DNA from: Candidatus Thiodiazotropha sp. (ex Epidulcina cf. delphinae)
Lineage (GTDB): Bacteria > Pseudomonadota > Gammaproteobacteria > Chromatiales > Chromatiaceae
Assembly (NCBI GenBank): GCA_025656455.1
Contig: JAHXHS010000033.1
Location: 1-58,604, forward strand
Direction of reading: 5' to 3'
Length of the DNA stretch: 58,604 nt
The position numbers were made by a program, and so were the translations under genes. Under the pieces are notes generated by a model. The model was given only the letters and a program-made list of their open reading frames with translations. It did not search any database and was not told the DNA's origin. Of the stretch, positions 7,771 to 16,698 are shown piece after piece. Positions within the stretch are counted from its first letter, which is position 1. Each line of letters begins with the position of its first letter.

Positions 7771-9060
7771 TTAGGTAAGGGCCTTCATGATGAACTCCAG
7801 GGTGCGTTTCTGTTCGAAATAGTTTGTGTGATGCACGGTGGCCGATGTCCGGTAGTCCAACACCTGATCGTAAGGAAAGCGGAATCCATCCTGAAAATTG
7901 GTCATCGAAGGGGTATCGACGACCAGATCGTTCTTGCCATCGAAAACCAGATCCGCGGCCGAGTTCTTCAGTCTGTCGGGCATGGTGCGGAAATTTTTCC
8001 AAAACTTCCATACCGGGTCGGAAGGCTCGAAATTCGATCGCACGGTGAAATATCTCCCGTCAACGATCGGCGGCTGGCGTTGTTGTATCAGTTCGAAATT
8101 GTTGTTCACTCTCGACATCCCGCTCAATCCGGGCACCATGGCCACGGCAGCGTCCACGACGGGGGTCTTGGCAGCCAGGGCAGTGATGGAATTGAAAATC
8201 CTGAAAAGGCCCGACACCACGGCCATGAATGGAATGGCGGAGGCGCTGCCCGTCGCCTTTTCGAGCACCCGCCCGATATTCAGTAACAGGCTGAGACTGT
8301 TCTTGATATTCGGCGGTGCGGCAAGGCCGGTGCCGTTGAGCGGCGATGCGACGAAGACGACCCGGCGCTTGTCGAGGGGCGCCCGGTCGAATCCCTCCAG
8401 CCACCAGCGGGTGACCAATCCGCCACGGCTGTGACAAACGGTGTCGATCGACGCCTTCGTCTCTTTCAGGTGCTCGTTAAGCAGGTGGGCATTGAGCATC
8501 GGGCTGACCGCCAGGGTCGGGTGATCATAGGCGAGGACCTGGTCATAGTGCTGCTCCAGCCAGTGGAAAAAGGCGTCGCCGTTCTCTGCATGGGGAATCT
8601 GGCCCGTATACATGTCATTGTTGCTGAAGGTGCCATGTACGAAGAGAAAGATCTTTCCCGTTTTGCGGACGGCGTCCATGGGCACTAGCTTTCCATGCTT
8701 CAGCTCTCTCATCCCCTGGTTCGGGGTCAGGCGCTGATCGAGGGTAGTCAGCGCGGAACCGATCTGGTTGCTTTCGAGCTTGGAGAGCGGTGTCGTCTGC
8801 ATGACCTCGCCGGCCAGGCCGAGGGCCCGGGGTCCGCGCCGTCTGGCCCCGCCGATCTGAACGCCTCTCACCGGTGCGTCTTCGATTCGCAATACGCCAT
8901 CCTGTTCGACAACGGTCATGACAAGCTCATCGGTGGGTTTGCTGAGTTTGCGTTTTCGTCCACCGCCGCGAATGGATTGAGGTCTTGACGGTTCTGCGGC
9001 AATGCCCTGACGGCCGATTTCCGCATTCAGGCTGTCGAGCCATCCTCTGTCTGTATTCAT
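7771..9060 (-). CDS. Alpha/beta hydrolase (lipase/esterase-like) paired with CHAT protein
   Basis: A 429-residue predicted serine hydrolase. FVHGTFSNND (about residue 142) is the oxyanion-side strand, and DTVCHSRGGLVTRWW (about residue 210) contains a GxSxG-like elbow in which the first Gly is Cys; Ser is the presumed nucleophile. There is no signal peptide, so it should act in the cytoplasm. Residues 1-60 are polar and basic. Its ATG overlaps the stop codon of the CHAT gene by four bases, so the two are translationally coupled. Such coupling implies joint action, perhaps with CHAT as regulator or protease and this as effector; that is inference. Substrate could be phospholipid or another ester. 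Confidence 0.75.
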   Translation of the reverse strand: MNTDRGWLDSLNAEIGRQGIAAEPSRPQSIRGGGRKRKLSKPTDELVMTVVEQDGVLRIEDAPVRGVQIGGARRRGPRALGLAGEVMQTTPLSKLESNQIGSALTTLDQRLTPNQGMRELKHGKLVPMDAVRKTGKIFLFVHGTFSNNDMYTGQIPHAENGDAFFHWLEQHYDQVLAYDHPTLAVSPMLNAHLLNEHLKETKASIDTVCHSRGGLVTRWWLEGFDRAPLDKRRVVFVASPLNGTGLAAPPNIKNSLSLLLNIGRVLEKATGSASAIPFMAVVSGLFRIFNSITALAAKTPVVDAAVAMVPGLSGMSRVNNNFELIQQRQPPIVDGRYFTVRSNFEPSDPVWKFWKNFRTMPDRLKNSAADLVFDGKNDLVVDTPSMTNFQDGFRFPYDQVLDYRTSATVHHTNYFEQKRTLEFIMKALT

Positions 9061-11309
9061 TCCTCTCTACCTCTTAGCGGCAATGGGGTAACACCGTTTT
9101 TCCTGGCGGTCTGGATGTCGAGCATGGCATCGAAAGAGTCGCGGTGTTTCAGGGTCATGATGGCGTGCTCGTAGGCGTGGGAAAAGCTGTCGTTGGAAGT
9201 CAGGCAGACGGTTTCTATCGGCACCAGCTCTTCCTCCAGCAACAACTGCAACAACTGGTCAAAGCCATCCTCCTCGATCATCCAGGGGTCATTGTCCGCT
9301 AACTGCATCGGCGCCGTGCTGTTCATCCCGTCACTGTCCGTCGGTACGTGGTTGCGCAGTTCGAAAAAACGGGATTGATAGGAGAAGTTGCGCCAGTATC
9401 CGGGAAAGGCATGATCCTGCAACAGGAAAATCACCGGGTAGAGTCCGATATACTCAAGGCATGCCGCGAACAGAAGGGCGAGATCGATACAGGTGCCGAG
9501 TTGGCCGGAGATGACATCTTCCGGGGTGCGCAAACGCTGGGACGATTCGCTGTAGGTCGGTGGCGGATCGATATAGGAGAGGGTGTAATCGTACAACAAC
9601 GCCGACCAGATCGCCTGGACCTCGCGGTCGACGATATCGGGATCGCCGCTCTGGTAACCGTCGAAGCCGGCATCGGGGTCGTCGTTGATAGCCATCAGAT
9701 AATGCTGCGCCTTGTCGATCACCTCCCGCACACGGCGGTCTCTCGGAAGCACAAAGGAGGGCAGCCACATGCCGTCGTGCTTGGTGTCCAGCCACTCGTC
9801 GGAGGGCAACAGGCGAATCGGCAGGGTATCCTTGTAGATCGTTTCTCCCGCGTAACTGACGTTGATATAGAGACTGGTCAGCACCGACTCCTTCAAGGTG
9901 CGGGCGAATTCCCATGTCAGTGGCACCCGGATCTGGTCGGCGATATCCATGACCTGTCCCTTCATATCGAACATGCGCCGGTACTGGAACTGGTCCGAAC
10001 CGATCTGCAGCGTGACTTCGACATCGATATCCCGGATGGCGCTGAGGGTGTATTTACGCAGGGTAAAACTAGCGAACAGATTTTGGTTGTTATGCAGCAG
10101 GGTGTAGTTGAGCCTGCTGTGGGGTTGCGGATGAACTTCGATCTTCTCCCGCAGGCCGCCGGTGCCACCGGTTTTGGTATAGCTGAAACTGGCCTGCTTT
10201 TCGCTGGCCAGCGACGCTTTGACATGCTGGACTTCCCGGACATTGGTTTCACTTGACTGTAGGCTCGCCTGTTCAAGCAGGGAATCCTCAGACCATAACA
10301 CGACGCCATCGCCGTACATGCGGCCCGGATGCCGCTTCATCTCCTCGAACGCCAGTTGAAAAGCGCTGAGCGTCTTGTAACCGGAGATCTTCCAGGCTCG
10401 ATAGAAGGTGGAAAGAAACTGTTCGGCCAGGGCGTTATCAATCTCATCCTGGAAGCCGAGCGCTAGTTGCGCGCCTTCGGCGACGTTCAAGGCGCAGGTG
10501 CGGGGCGCTGAGTGGAAGGTGTTGCATGTCACCAGCGAGGGTTTGATGTCACCGCTGTTGATAATGCCGGCAAGCTTCATCGAATCGACCATCAACGGTC
10601 CGCCCTTTTCATCCGCCAGATAAAAGCCGTCCCGCCGGTGCTTGTCCCGGCCCAGACCGAGCAGGTCAGCCCCTTCGTGGCTGTCGACACCGGTTAAGTG
10701 CACGATATCGGGTGAGTGTTCCAGAATAGTGTTCTCGAGTTCCTTGAGGGTCGGGGTTGGCAGAACCTCGATCGAACGACTTCCCTCCTCGATCCCCAGG
10801 CTTGTTTCGAGAAGCCGTTTCTCATGATCGAACTGGTATTTGTCGTTGATAACACCGGGAGAACTGATCACCAGCAGGGTGTTTTCTATGGGCCGGTGTT
10901 GAAAATGTCCCGCTCTCTGCAGATGCCGGATAACCAGCGGACGTTTCCGGCCTTTGCCTTCACTGATCGCCGTGGAGAGAAAAAACTCCCACGGCATGAT
11001 TCTCATCTCCCATCCCGTGGCTTCTTCCGAGAAAGGTATGTTGACCTCGATCACGGGCTCGTCGCCAAGCTGGTCCAGATCGGCTCCGCGAATCCCCATC
11101 GATAACAGGTCGGCCCTGGCCTGTTTGCTGATGTCGTCGCGTGAGGGCTCGGAGGAGGCCCATAGCCGCCGGTTGCGGACCCGGTAGGCCCATTCGAAGG
11201 AGAGTGTCTGAAAGTTGCGGGTCAGATCAAGTCGATATGTCTGATTGCCTGATGCACGCAGATAAAACCGATCGGCGGTTTCGGCATCGTAGACGGCTCT
11301 CCTTTTCAT
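9057..11309 (-). CDS. CHAT-type protease fused to transglutaminase-like domain
   Basis: A 750-residue multidomain protein. Residues ~140-340 resemble a CHAT (caspase HetF-associated) peptidase: DIVHLTGVDSHEG (His204/His211) precedes SLVTCNTFHSA (Cys262), followed by AEGAQLALGFQDEI, the usual order of the His-Cys dyad. Residues ~400-520 form a beta-rich region. Residues ~525-690 contain a transglutaminase-like core, with GQLGTCIDLALLFAA (Cys about 607) and LQDHAFPGYW (His about 635). There is no signal peptide. CHAT proteins act in prokaryotic conflict and regulated-death systems. The unusual features are two cysteine-protease-like folds in one chain and coupling to a hydrolase. Function is inferred only. 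Confidence 0.75.
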   Translation of the reverse strand: MKRRAVYDAETADRFYLRASGNQTYRLDLTRNFQTLSFEWAYRVRNRRLWASSEPSRDDISKQARADLLSMGIRGADLDQLGDEPVIEVNIPFSEEATGWEMRIMPWEFFLSTAISEGKGRKRPLVIRHLQRAGHFQHRPIENTLLVISSPGVINDKYQFDHEKRLLETSLGIEEGSRSIEVLPTPTLKELENTILEHSPDIVHLTGVDSHEGADLLGLGRDKHRRDGFYLADEKGGPLMVDSMKLAGIINSGDIKPSLVTCNTFHSAPRTCALNVAEGAQLALGFQDEIDNALAEQFLSTFYRAWKISGYKTLSAFQLAFEEMKRHPGRMYGDGVVLWSEDSLLEQASLQSSETNVREVQHVKASLASEKQASFSYTKTGGTGGLREKIEVHPQPHSRLNYTLLHNNQNLFASFTLRKYTLSAIRDIDVEVTLQIGSDQFQYRRMFDMKGQVMDIADQIRVPLTWEFARTLKESVLTSLYINVSYAGETIYKDTLPIRLLPSDEWLDTKHDGMWLPSFVLPRDRRVREVIDKAQHYLMAINDDPDAGFDGYQSGDPDIVDREVQAIWSALLYDYTLSYIDPPPTYSESSQRLRTPEDVISGQLGTCIDLALLFAACLEYIGLYPVIFLLQDHAFPGYWRNFSYQSRFFELRNHVPTDSDGMNSTAPMQLADNDPWMIEEDGFDQLLQLLLEEELVPIETVCLTSNDSFSHAYEHAIMTLKHRDSFDAMLDIQTARKNGVTPLPLRGREE

Positions 11310-11375
11310 CGCTAGCTCCAGGTATCTGAAGATTCACTCGCCTGGCACGGGTCCAGGCCAGATGAAACTATCTTA

Positions 11376-11415
11376 GGGCCTTGGCAGTGGCTATCAAATT
11401 AGTGTTAACAGGCCC
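11376..11415. mobile_element. MITE A, internally deleted copy (40 bp)
   Basis: Only GGGCC of the left end plus the right 35 bases (TTGGCAGTGGCTATCAAA...AACAGGCCC) remain, still flanked by TA on each side. It is a solo end left by internal deletion of the 266-bp element, 67 bp upstream of the CHAT gene start. Confidence 0.75.
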
Positions 11416-12079
11416 TAGCTCAATCGATTTTACAGGTTGATTCAGCGCATTCAAGCCGGTTGCGGTCGTTTCCTGTCAGCGCGGCCTCAGTATTGGCTTT
11501 CCGGCCGGGTCCAGCAGTGGCTGCGCAACCATGGCGATTATCTCGCGGAGAGGTATGTCCACTACCTTGACGGGGGGTAACTACTACCCGGCAAAAGTAG
11601 GGTATGTCCCCATAAAAAACCCAGGTCTGTTGGGGTAGGTTTGTTATTAAGCGACGCAATAGAACTAAAAAACGCCTCTACAGAAGGTGGATAGACTCAG
11701 GGTGAACAACAAAAGCAACAGCTAAGGGAAAGGGGGAGGACCGGAATGGGCGGCTTAGACTGCGGCAGCCCTATCTTGTTGTCAAGCTGTTCAACATCCC
11801 ATCAGCAGGTAGGGCCAGGCAATAGGCCGCTTCAATCCCTGTACGCGTTTTTTTAATCGAAGCATGAGTAGTTGTTGCGCATGGTATCCGTCGTGGTTGG
11901 CATGCGCCACGAACGAATAGCACCGTCGACAAAACGCGCCGTAGCTTTTTTTTCGGTGTTATCACTTTTTTGCGTGTCATGTGGTCGGCGATTTTTCGTT
12001 GACATGTCCGCAGTTCCGAGGGTGACGAAAACAACAATAACTGGGTCTTGAGAAGCTATCTATTCTTTTGGAGAAGCGT
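11416..12079. other. Intergenic region without recognisable gene
   Basis: No frame here has a convincing protein or RBS. The stretch has paired GTATGTCC strings at 11549 and 11601 around a TACTACCCGGC segment. It probably holds the promoters of the divergent CHAT and cytochrome genes, which I cannot place. Confidence 0.4.
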
Positions 12080-13321
12080 ATGAACAAGAAACACACGATA
12101 TTGCATGTCAATGCAATGGCGATGCTGCTCCTCGCGGTCAGCATAATACTCCCTGAACATGCCACGGCGGTGCCTGCCTTTGCCCGACAGACGAGCATGC
12201 CCTGTACGGCTTGTCACTTTCAACACTTTCCCGCACTGAATTCATTCGGCAGGTCGTTCAGGGCGGGCGGGTATACCCTGACCGGCGGTCAGGGTTTGAT
12301 TGAAGGGGACGATATATCATTGCCGCTGATGTTGAACGCCTCGGTAGTCACTAAGCTGCGTTACCAAAAGACGAACGGCAATACCGATGCGGGCACCGAC
12401 TACGGGAAAATCGAGTGGCCGGATGAGGCGGCGCTGCTGGTGGGCGGTAAGCTGGCGAAAGACGCCGGTTTTCTGATGGAGCTGGGGCTCACCGACGGCA
12501 GTTCGTTTCTCTCCACCAAGGTCCATTTCAATGTGGCGAAAATGGGCGGCACCCAATTGAGCGTCATCCCCTTCTCCACGGACGGGTTGGGCGCGGCATA
12601 CGGTTTCGAACTGTTGAATACCGGTGCGCAGCGCTCCCAGCGACCAATCGAAGAACGCAAGGGTTTCAGCGCTGCGCAAGCGCTGGGGCTGGGAAGCGGT
12701 GAGGCGACGGGCATCGCCCTTGTGGCCTCAGGTCATAACTATTTTCTTAACTACACACCCTGGGTTCCAGGTTGGGAAGATACCAATACCGAGGTCAGAG
12801 CTTCCGGTCTGGCCCACTATTTCAGAGCGGCCTATACACCCTTCATCGGTCCCTGGGACACGGGTTTCGGTGTCCAGGTCTGGTCAGGTGATGCAGAAGT
12901 GGGCGATGGGGCCGGTGGTGAAACCGTGATCGCTACCGATGGCTGGGTGGTCGATGCACAGGCCCAGGGCAGTGTCGGCAGCATGCCGTTGGGCCTCTAT
13001 GCCAGTTACGGCATGTGTTCCGCTGATCCCTTGCACTTCCTTGGCGACTGTACCAATACCGACGATGGCGAGGCATTCGGCATATTGGGGCAGTTAGGCG
13101 TAGTACCGAATAAAGCAGATATCTTTCTCGCCTACCGTTCCCTGGATGACGGGTCGGATTCGGATTCCAAATTCAATGCCACGACGGTTGGCGGGAACTA
13201 CATGTTTTCCCAAAATATCCGCTTCGAGCTCTACTATGTCAAGGAGAGTGGGTCGGGTGTCGATGCTCGCTCCAATGAACGGGATGATAAATGGCTGTTC
13301 CAGTTGTTTGCCGGATATTAA
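12080..13321 (+). CDS. Exported c-type haem protein with outer-membrane barrel-like body
   Basis: The ATG at 12080 (RBS GGAG seven bases upstream) gives 413 residues with a Sec signal ending near EHATA. Directly after it lies one haem motif, MPCTACHFQHFPAL. The remaining ~350 residues have alternating hydrophobic/aromatic beta-strands and end in an aromatic-rich LFQLFAGY, like an outer-membrane barrel. I infer a haem-carrying barrel or a barrel-associated protein for electron exchange at the outer membrane. It lies 93 bp upstream of a di-haem cytochrome with which it probably forms a unit. The family has no name I am sure of. Confidence 0.7.
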   Translation: MNKKHTILHVNAMAMLLLAVSIILPEHATAVPAFARQTSMPCTACHFQHFPALNSFGRSFRAGGYTLTGGQGLIEGDDISLPLMLNASVVTKLRYQKTNGNTDAGTDYGKIEWPDEAALLVGGKLAKDAGFLMELGLTDGSSFLSTKVHFNVAKMGGTQLSVIPFSTDGLGAAYGFELLNTGAQRSQRPIEERKGFSAAQALGLGSGEATGIALVASGHNYFLNYTPWVPGWEDTNTEVRASGLAHYFRAAYTPFIGPWDTGFGVQVWSGDAEVGDGAGGETVIATDGWVVDAQAQGSVGSMPLGLYASYGMCSADPLHFLGDCTNTDDGEAFGILGQLGVVPNKADIFLAYRSLDDGSDSDSKFNATTVGGNYMFSQNIRFELYYVKESGSGVDARSNERDDKWLFQLFAGY

Positions 13322-13414
13322 GGGGCGCTTTGCACCCTTTGATGAACTTGGCGCCGACTGTTCGGGCCACTTGGCTGCAAGCGTGCAGCACTCGAAAAAA
13401 GTGAGGATCAACTC

Positions 13415-14077
13415 ATGAGTAGAATGCTATCTAAACTGATTAAATTTGCCGCGATACTGGGCGCGCTCGGACTGATATCGACAGCCGCCCAAGCGGGAAA
13501 CGCCTACCAGGGCTATGTATTGTTCAACCAGACCTGCTTTCTTTGTCACGGAAACAGTGGTGAGGGTGACGGCCCACTGGCGAAGAAACTGGATGTCTCA
13601 CCTGCGGATTTGACCGATGAATCGAGCAGGGCCGGGGAGAGTTCAGACCGGCAACTGTTCGGGCTTATCCAGGGAACCATCAAACACGGTTCGGGCACCA
13701 GCGCCATGCCGCGATGGGGGTTGGCCATGCCGGCGATCCAGATCGATTCGATCGTCGCATATATCCGCTTCCTGCAGCGGTCCAAACACGCCCTGCCCGG
13801 AGATCCGAATGTCGGGAAACAGGTCTATCTGGATAAGTGCGCGGCCTGTCACGGTAGAGACGGCAGGGGGAATGGGCCGTTGGCGGAGGTGTTGGGCATG
13901 AAGGCCAAGGATCATACCAATAGTGCGGAAATGAACAAGAATCCCAATTCTTATCTGGTGGAAGTCATTACTCACGGTTCAGCCGGCAAGTCACTCATGC
14001 CGGGTTGGAAAGAGGTGCTTTCCGAAGAGGAGATCGAAGGGGTTGTCAGTTATATCCGGTTGCTCTCCACCTACTGA
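13415..14077 (+). CDS. Periplasmic di-haem cytochrome c
   Basis: A 220-residue protein with a Sec signal (cleavage after AAQAG) and two cytochrome c domains. The first haem motif is CFLCHGNSGEGDGPLAKKL and the second CAACHGRDGRGNGPLAE. Met ligands are likely in SAMPRWG and LMPGW. This arrangement is typical of c4-like periplasmic electron carriers. GAGGA lies nine bases before the ATG. It is followed by a clear intrinsic terminator and so ends the transcription unit that begins with the haem-barrel gene. Confidence 0.9.
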   Translation: MSRMLSKLIKFAAILGALGLISTAAQAGNAYQGYVLFNQTCFLCHGNSGEGDGPLAKKLDVSPADLTDESSRAGESSDRQLFGLIQGTIKHGSGTSAMPRWGLAMPAIQIDSIVAYIRFLQRSKHALPGDPNVGKQVYLDKCAACHGRDGRGNGPLAEVLGMKAKDHTNSAEMNKNPNSYLVEVITHGSAGKSLMPGWKEVLSEEEIEGVVSYIRLLSTY

Positions 14078-14105
14078 GTTTCCTTACGAACGCAGTGTGG
14101 TAGAC

Positions 14106-14139
14106 GGTCGCTGCCGAAATGGCAGCGGCCATTTTTTTT
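14106..14139 (+). terminator. Rho-independent terminator
   Basis: A 10-bp stem, GGTCGCTGCC with GGCAGCGGCC, around a GAAAT loop, followed by ATTTTTTTT. It lies 29 bp after the di-haem cytochrome stop codon. Confidence 0.9.
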
Positions 14140-14198
14140 GCATGGATTGGCGAGAGACATTTTGCATCCCCGGCCAGTTGAGGAAAACAAAGATTCAA

Positions 14199-14410
14199 GG
14201 CGTAGGGTGCGGCCCAGCCGCACCGTGCTTAACAGGATGGCACCCTTTAGGGCTTTACCCCCTCTGCGGGTGGAAGACGATTTGCAGCCGATTCACGGTT
14301 CTATTGATGGCTGAAAGAGTTGTACCGTTCTTTTTTCCATCCACTCGATGCGGGGAAGAGCCATCAAGCCTAATCAGTCCGCAAATAAACGTGAATTAAC
14401 GCAAATGGGT
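14199..14410. repeat. Fragments of repeats T and D
   Basis: GTAGGGTGCGGCC...GCCGCACC at 14201-14225 is the signature hairpin of repeat T. TTTTTTCCATCCACTCGATGCGGGGAAGA (14330-14357, with one mismatch class) matches the right end of the element at 34310. TCCGCAAATAAACG and CGCAAATGGGTT at 14378-14412 match the left end of repeat D. The gap holds no gene. Confidence 0.6.
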
Positions 14411-14484
14411 TAAGCGCGATTTTTCATCGGCGACAGGCGGCTTCCGTTCGTCCGCAAAGGTATGACGACGATTGCCCGGATAGC

Positions 14485-15099
14485 TTACAACGCCTCCAGG
14501 ATCCTTTCGCGGGCCTGCCGGTATTCCTCTTCTGAAATAAGCCCGTCCCGCTTCAGATTATCGAGCCGTATCAGGCGCTGCTTGATGGTGCGATCCCGCT
14601 GGTGCCCGTTCGCTTTCGCATCTGTCTCTGCAGGGCCCTGTTCGGAGGCCGAATCCTGGGCAGTCACCGGTTGCGCAGCATTGGGCGCAACGGCTTCAGA
14701 CGCATGTCTGCCCGTGGCGGGTCGGGGAGCGGCTAGCGCCGATGAGTGTGAGGGAAGGGGATGAGTTTCGGCGATATCGCCACAATCCAGTTCGACTGTC
14801 AGACCCTGGTTGAAATCCCGGTAGCTGATTCGCTTCCTGTAGTCGCGGCAGCCCTTTTTTTTAATCAGAATCTCGCCGTAGCGTTGCTGTTGGGCTGGAT
14901 CGTAAGCGGCGGGATAGATCTGCTGCTGAGTGATCCTCAACGGCGTTTCGCCAAGGTTCTTATCCATGATGGTCACGGTCGCTCCACTCGGAACCGATTC
15001 GACCTTGAGGGGCATATTCCCCGATACGGCCCCGATTCCGGTACAGGCGTGCAAAAGCGGCAGGCATAGGACGATGCAAAGGTTAGAGGCTGGTTTCAT
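14485..15099 (-). CDS. PEGA-domain lipoprotein with C-terminal SHOCT-like helix
   Basis: ATG at 15099 gives 204 residues beginning with a lipoprotein signal (ASNLCIVLCLPLLHAC, lipobox LHAC); an upstream ATG at 15117 is possible. Residues ~33-60 match a PEGA beta-domain (VESVPSGATVTIMDKN, then GETPLRI). The middle is Pro/Ala-rich, and the final ~35 residues (LDNLKRDGLISEEEYRQAR) resemble a SHOCT motif, usually an oligomerisation or regulatory tail. It is probably an envelope structural or peptidoglycan-proximal protein. The combination is uncommon but plausible. Confidence 0.75.
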   Translation of the reverse strand: MKPASNLCIVLCLPLLHACTGIGAVSGNMPLKVESVPSGATVTIMDKNLGETPLRITQQQIYPAAYDPAQQQRYGEILIKKKGCRDYRKRISYRDFNQGLTVELDCGDIAETHPLPSHSSALAAPRPATGRHASEAVAPNAAQPVTAQDSASEQGPAETDAKANGHQRDRTIKQRLIRLDNLKRDGLISEEEYRQARERILEAL

Positions 15100-15605
15100 T
15101 GGCGCGATCTTCAGCATGGCCAGTCCCGGAGGGTGGCTGATATAAGGGATAACCGCACTATAAAGCAAGCATCGGTAAAACTCATCTCTCGCCAGGAGAG
15201 ACCGCACGGCCTCCCCACGCGGCTTGCCGCGGCCGACAGCCTGCCCGGGTTGACGAGCAGCTAGCCGATTCTTAATGCTTAATTAAACCTTAACTAGCTG
15301 TTCACACTTTAAAAAATCCATTCCAGCGTTTAAGTCACGGTTAAGATTGGACTGCTAATTTTCATTTCACAATTTAGATCACCGCAGGATGGAAAGAGGC
15401 AGGCATAGTCATGCCGGCCATCGGTCGAAGCGCAATTTCGGCTGTTTGGATCGATGGTAAAATGGATAAATTGGGAAATACGTCCCAAATTTCCGTACAA
15501 AATCTGTTATTATTGGTAACACGTAACAGTCTCTTTCTTTGTTTTGGGGTTGACTTGGGTTTGGTTCGATTTTATCTGAGTCCATTGGGACTCCGGAGAC
15601 TGATT

Positions 15606-16085
15606 ATGAAGATTTGCATGAGGTTCGTTCGTTCATCTTTTCTGGCGGTATCTTTATTGACTTTGCCTGTTGTGGCGATTTCCGGTGAAGCTACTGATGC
15701 CAAACAGGAGTACGGAAACAAAATGACTGGTAACTTGTCCGACGCCTTGGTTGTCGTCGAGAGGATCGTGGGTGTTGATGCGCAGGGGCATTCTCACACG
15801 CTCTATAACGAGGAGGACGGTCGTGTCTACCGCCTGGGCAATATCGATCAGGCCGTGCACGATATGAATGCTCGCGGGATCAAATCAAAAGGCACCTTCC
15901 GTTCGTTGCAGGCGGTGTTGAGCGATACCGTCTATCTGATGGGTGAGAACAACATACCCAGACCCGCAAAGCGGACCGAGACCAGGATCCCCGAGAGTCT
16001 GTCGCTTTCGGTCAATAATCTGCGGATTACCAAAGACCGGGTTATTGCCATCTATGCCACGAACTGCGAGAACTCGCCTATCTGA
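15606..16085 (+). CDS. Exported protein of unknown function
   Basis: ATG at 15606 gives 159 residues with a Sec signal (FVRSSFLAVSLLTLPVVAISG, shortened here). An upstream in-frame extension to 15411 has no support. The mature part has no cysteines except one near the C-terminus (TNCENSPI), and contains VVVERIVGVDAQGHSH and LYNEEDGRVYRLGN. I do not recognise a family. The 400 bp upstream contains a small inverted repeat (TTGGGAAATACGTCCCAA, 15470-15487) that could be an operator. Confidence 0.6.
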   Translation: MKICMRFVRSSFLAVSLLTLPVVAISGEATDAKQEYGNKMTGNLSDALVVVERIVGVDAQGHSHTLYNEEDGRVYRLGNIDQAVHDMNARGIKSKGTFRSLQAVLSDTVYLMGENNIPRPAKRTETRIPESLSLSVNNLRITKDRVIAIYATNCENSPI

Positions 16086-16200
16086 CTTTCCCTCCCTTCC
16101 CGACAGGCTCGCCATCTGGCGGGCCTGGTAGCCTGGCTGCGAAAATACCGCTGCTAAGCGCAGCTGTCCACAAAAGCCCCTGACATTATTAATAGTCCAC

Positions 16201-16377
16201 TTACCAACAGGCCCCCCCGGACGCTCGTATCTCATTCAACAAACTGAAATCAGCCTCAACCGCTATGCCATGGGTTGCGTAGAAGGTCACTGGTGCAAAG
16301 AGTATTGCTGCACCAACTCCTGATGCGACCAGGCCAGAGAAAAACAATATGTTTTTAAGCACTTTTGAATTTTTCAT
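16201..16377 (-). pseudogene. Truncated DUF4345-like membrane protein, N-terminal fragment
   Basis: A 58-codon frame starting MKNSKVLKNILFFSG and ending EIRASGGACW. The pattern of a first membrane helix, then LFAPVTFYATHGI, then SLLNEIRASGG is that of the start of DUF4345 family proteins, which are about twice this length with four helices. The frame stops abruptly after GG and no continuation exists downstream. It is therefore a 3'-truncated remnant, cut near the inverted T elements that flank the neighbouring NmrA/AraC module. Confidence 0.6.
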
Positions 16378-16401
16378 GCTCTTCTATTCCTCTCTCTAAT
16401 A

Positions 16402-16652
16402 ACTCAAGTTTCGGAGTTCAAATTTAACTCGTTCCCATGTTCTATGTGGGAACGCATCATGTGAACAGGGCGTAGGGTGCGGCCCTGCCGCACCATGCTG
16501 GGTTACGCTCCTGTTTGCTATGACGGGTTTCTTCACTTCGCGACCCCCTGACCCAATACCTTGGGTTCCAGAGCTTCAAGCTACGGTGCGGCAGGGCCGC
16601 ACCCTACGAAGCTCGTAGAACATGGGAACAAGATGAACTCCGAAACTTGAGT
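16402..16652. mobile_element. MITE-like element T, copy 1
   Basis: A 251-bp element with ~35-bp imperfect terminal inverted repeats beginning ACTCAAGTTTCGGAGTTC, and AATA on both flanks as a possible 4-bp target duplication. Inside, GTAGGGTGCGGCC...GCCGCACC appears near both ends in inverted orientation. It is non-coding. A second copy in inverted relation lies at 18666-18918. Confidence 0.75.
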
Positions 16653-16698
16653 AATAAGTGAGTCTCTGGATAAACATTACGCAGACTGTCTTTACGTA

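Noticed and set aside
9348..10256. 302-codon plus-strand frame opposite the CHAT gene
   Set aside because: Antisense to a well-supported coding sequence in GC-rich DNA; no family features or RBS.
11771..12037. Small minus-strand frame upstream of the haem-barrel gene
   Set aside because: No RBS, no recognisable protein and overlaps the likely promoter region.
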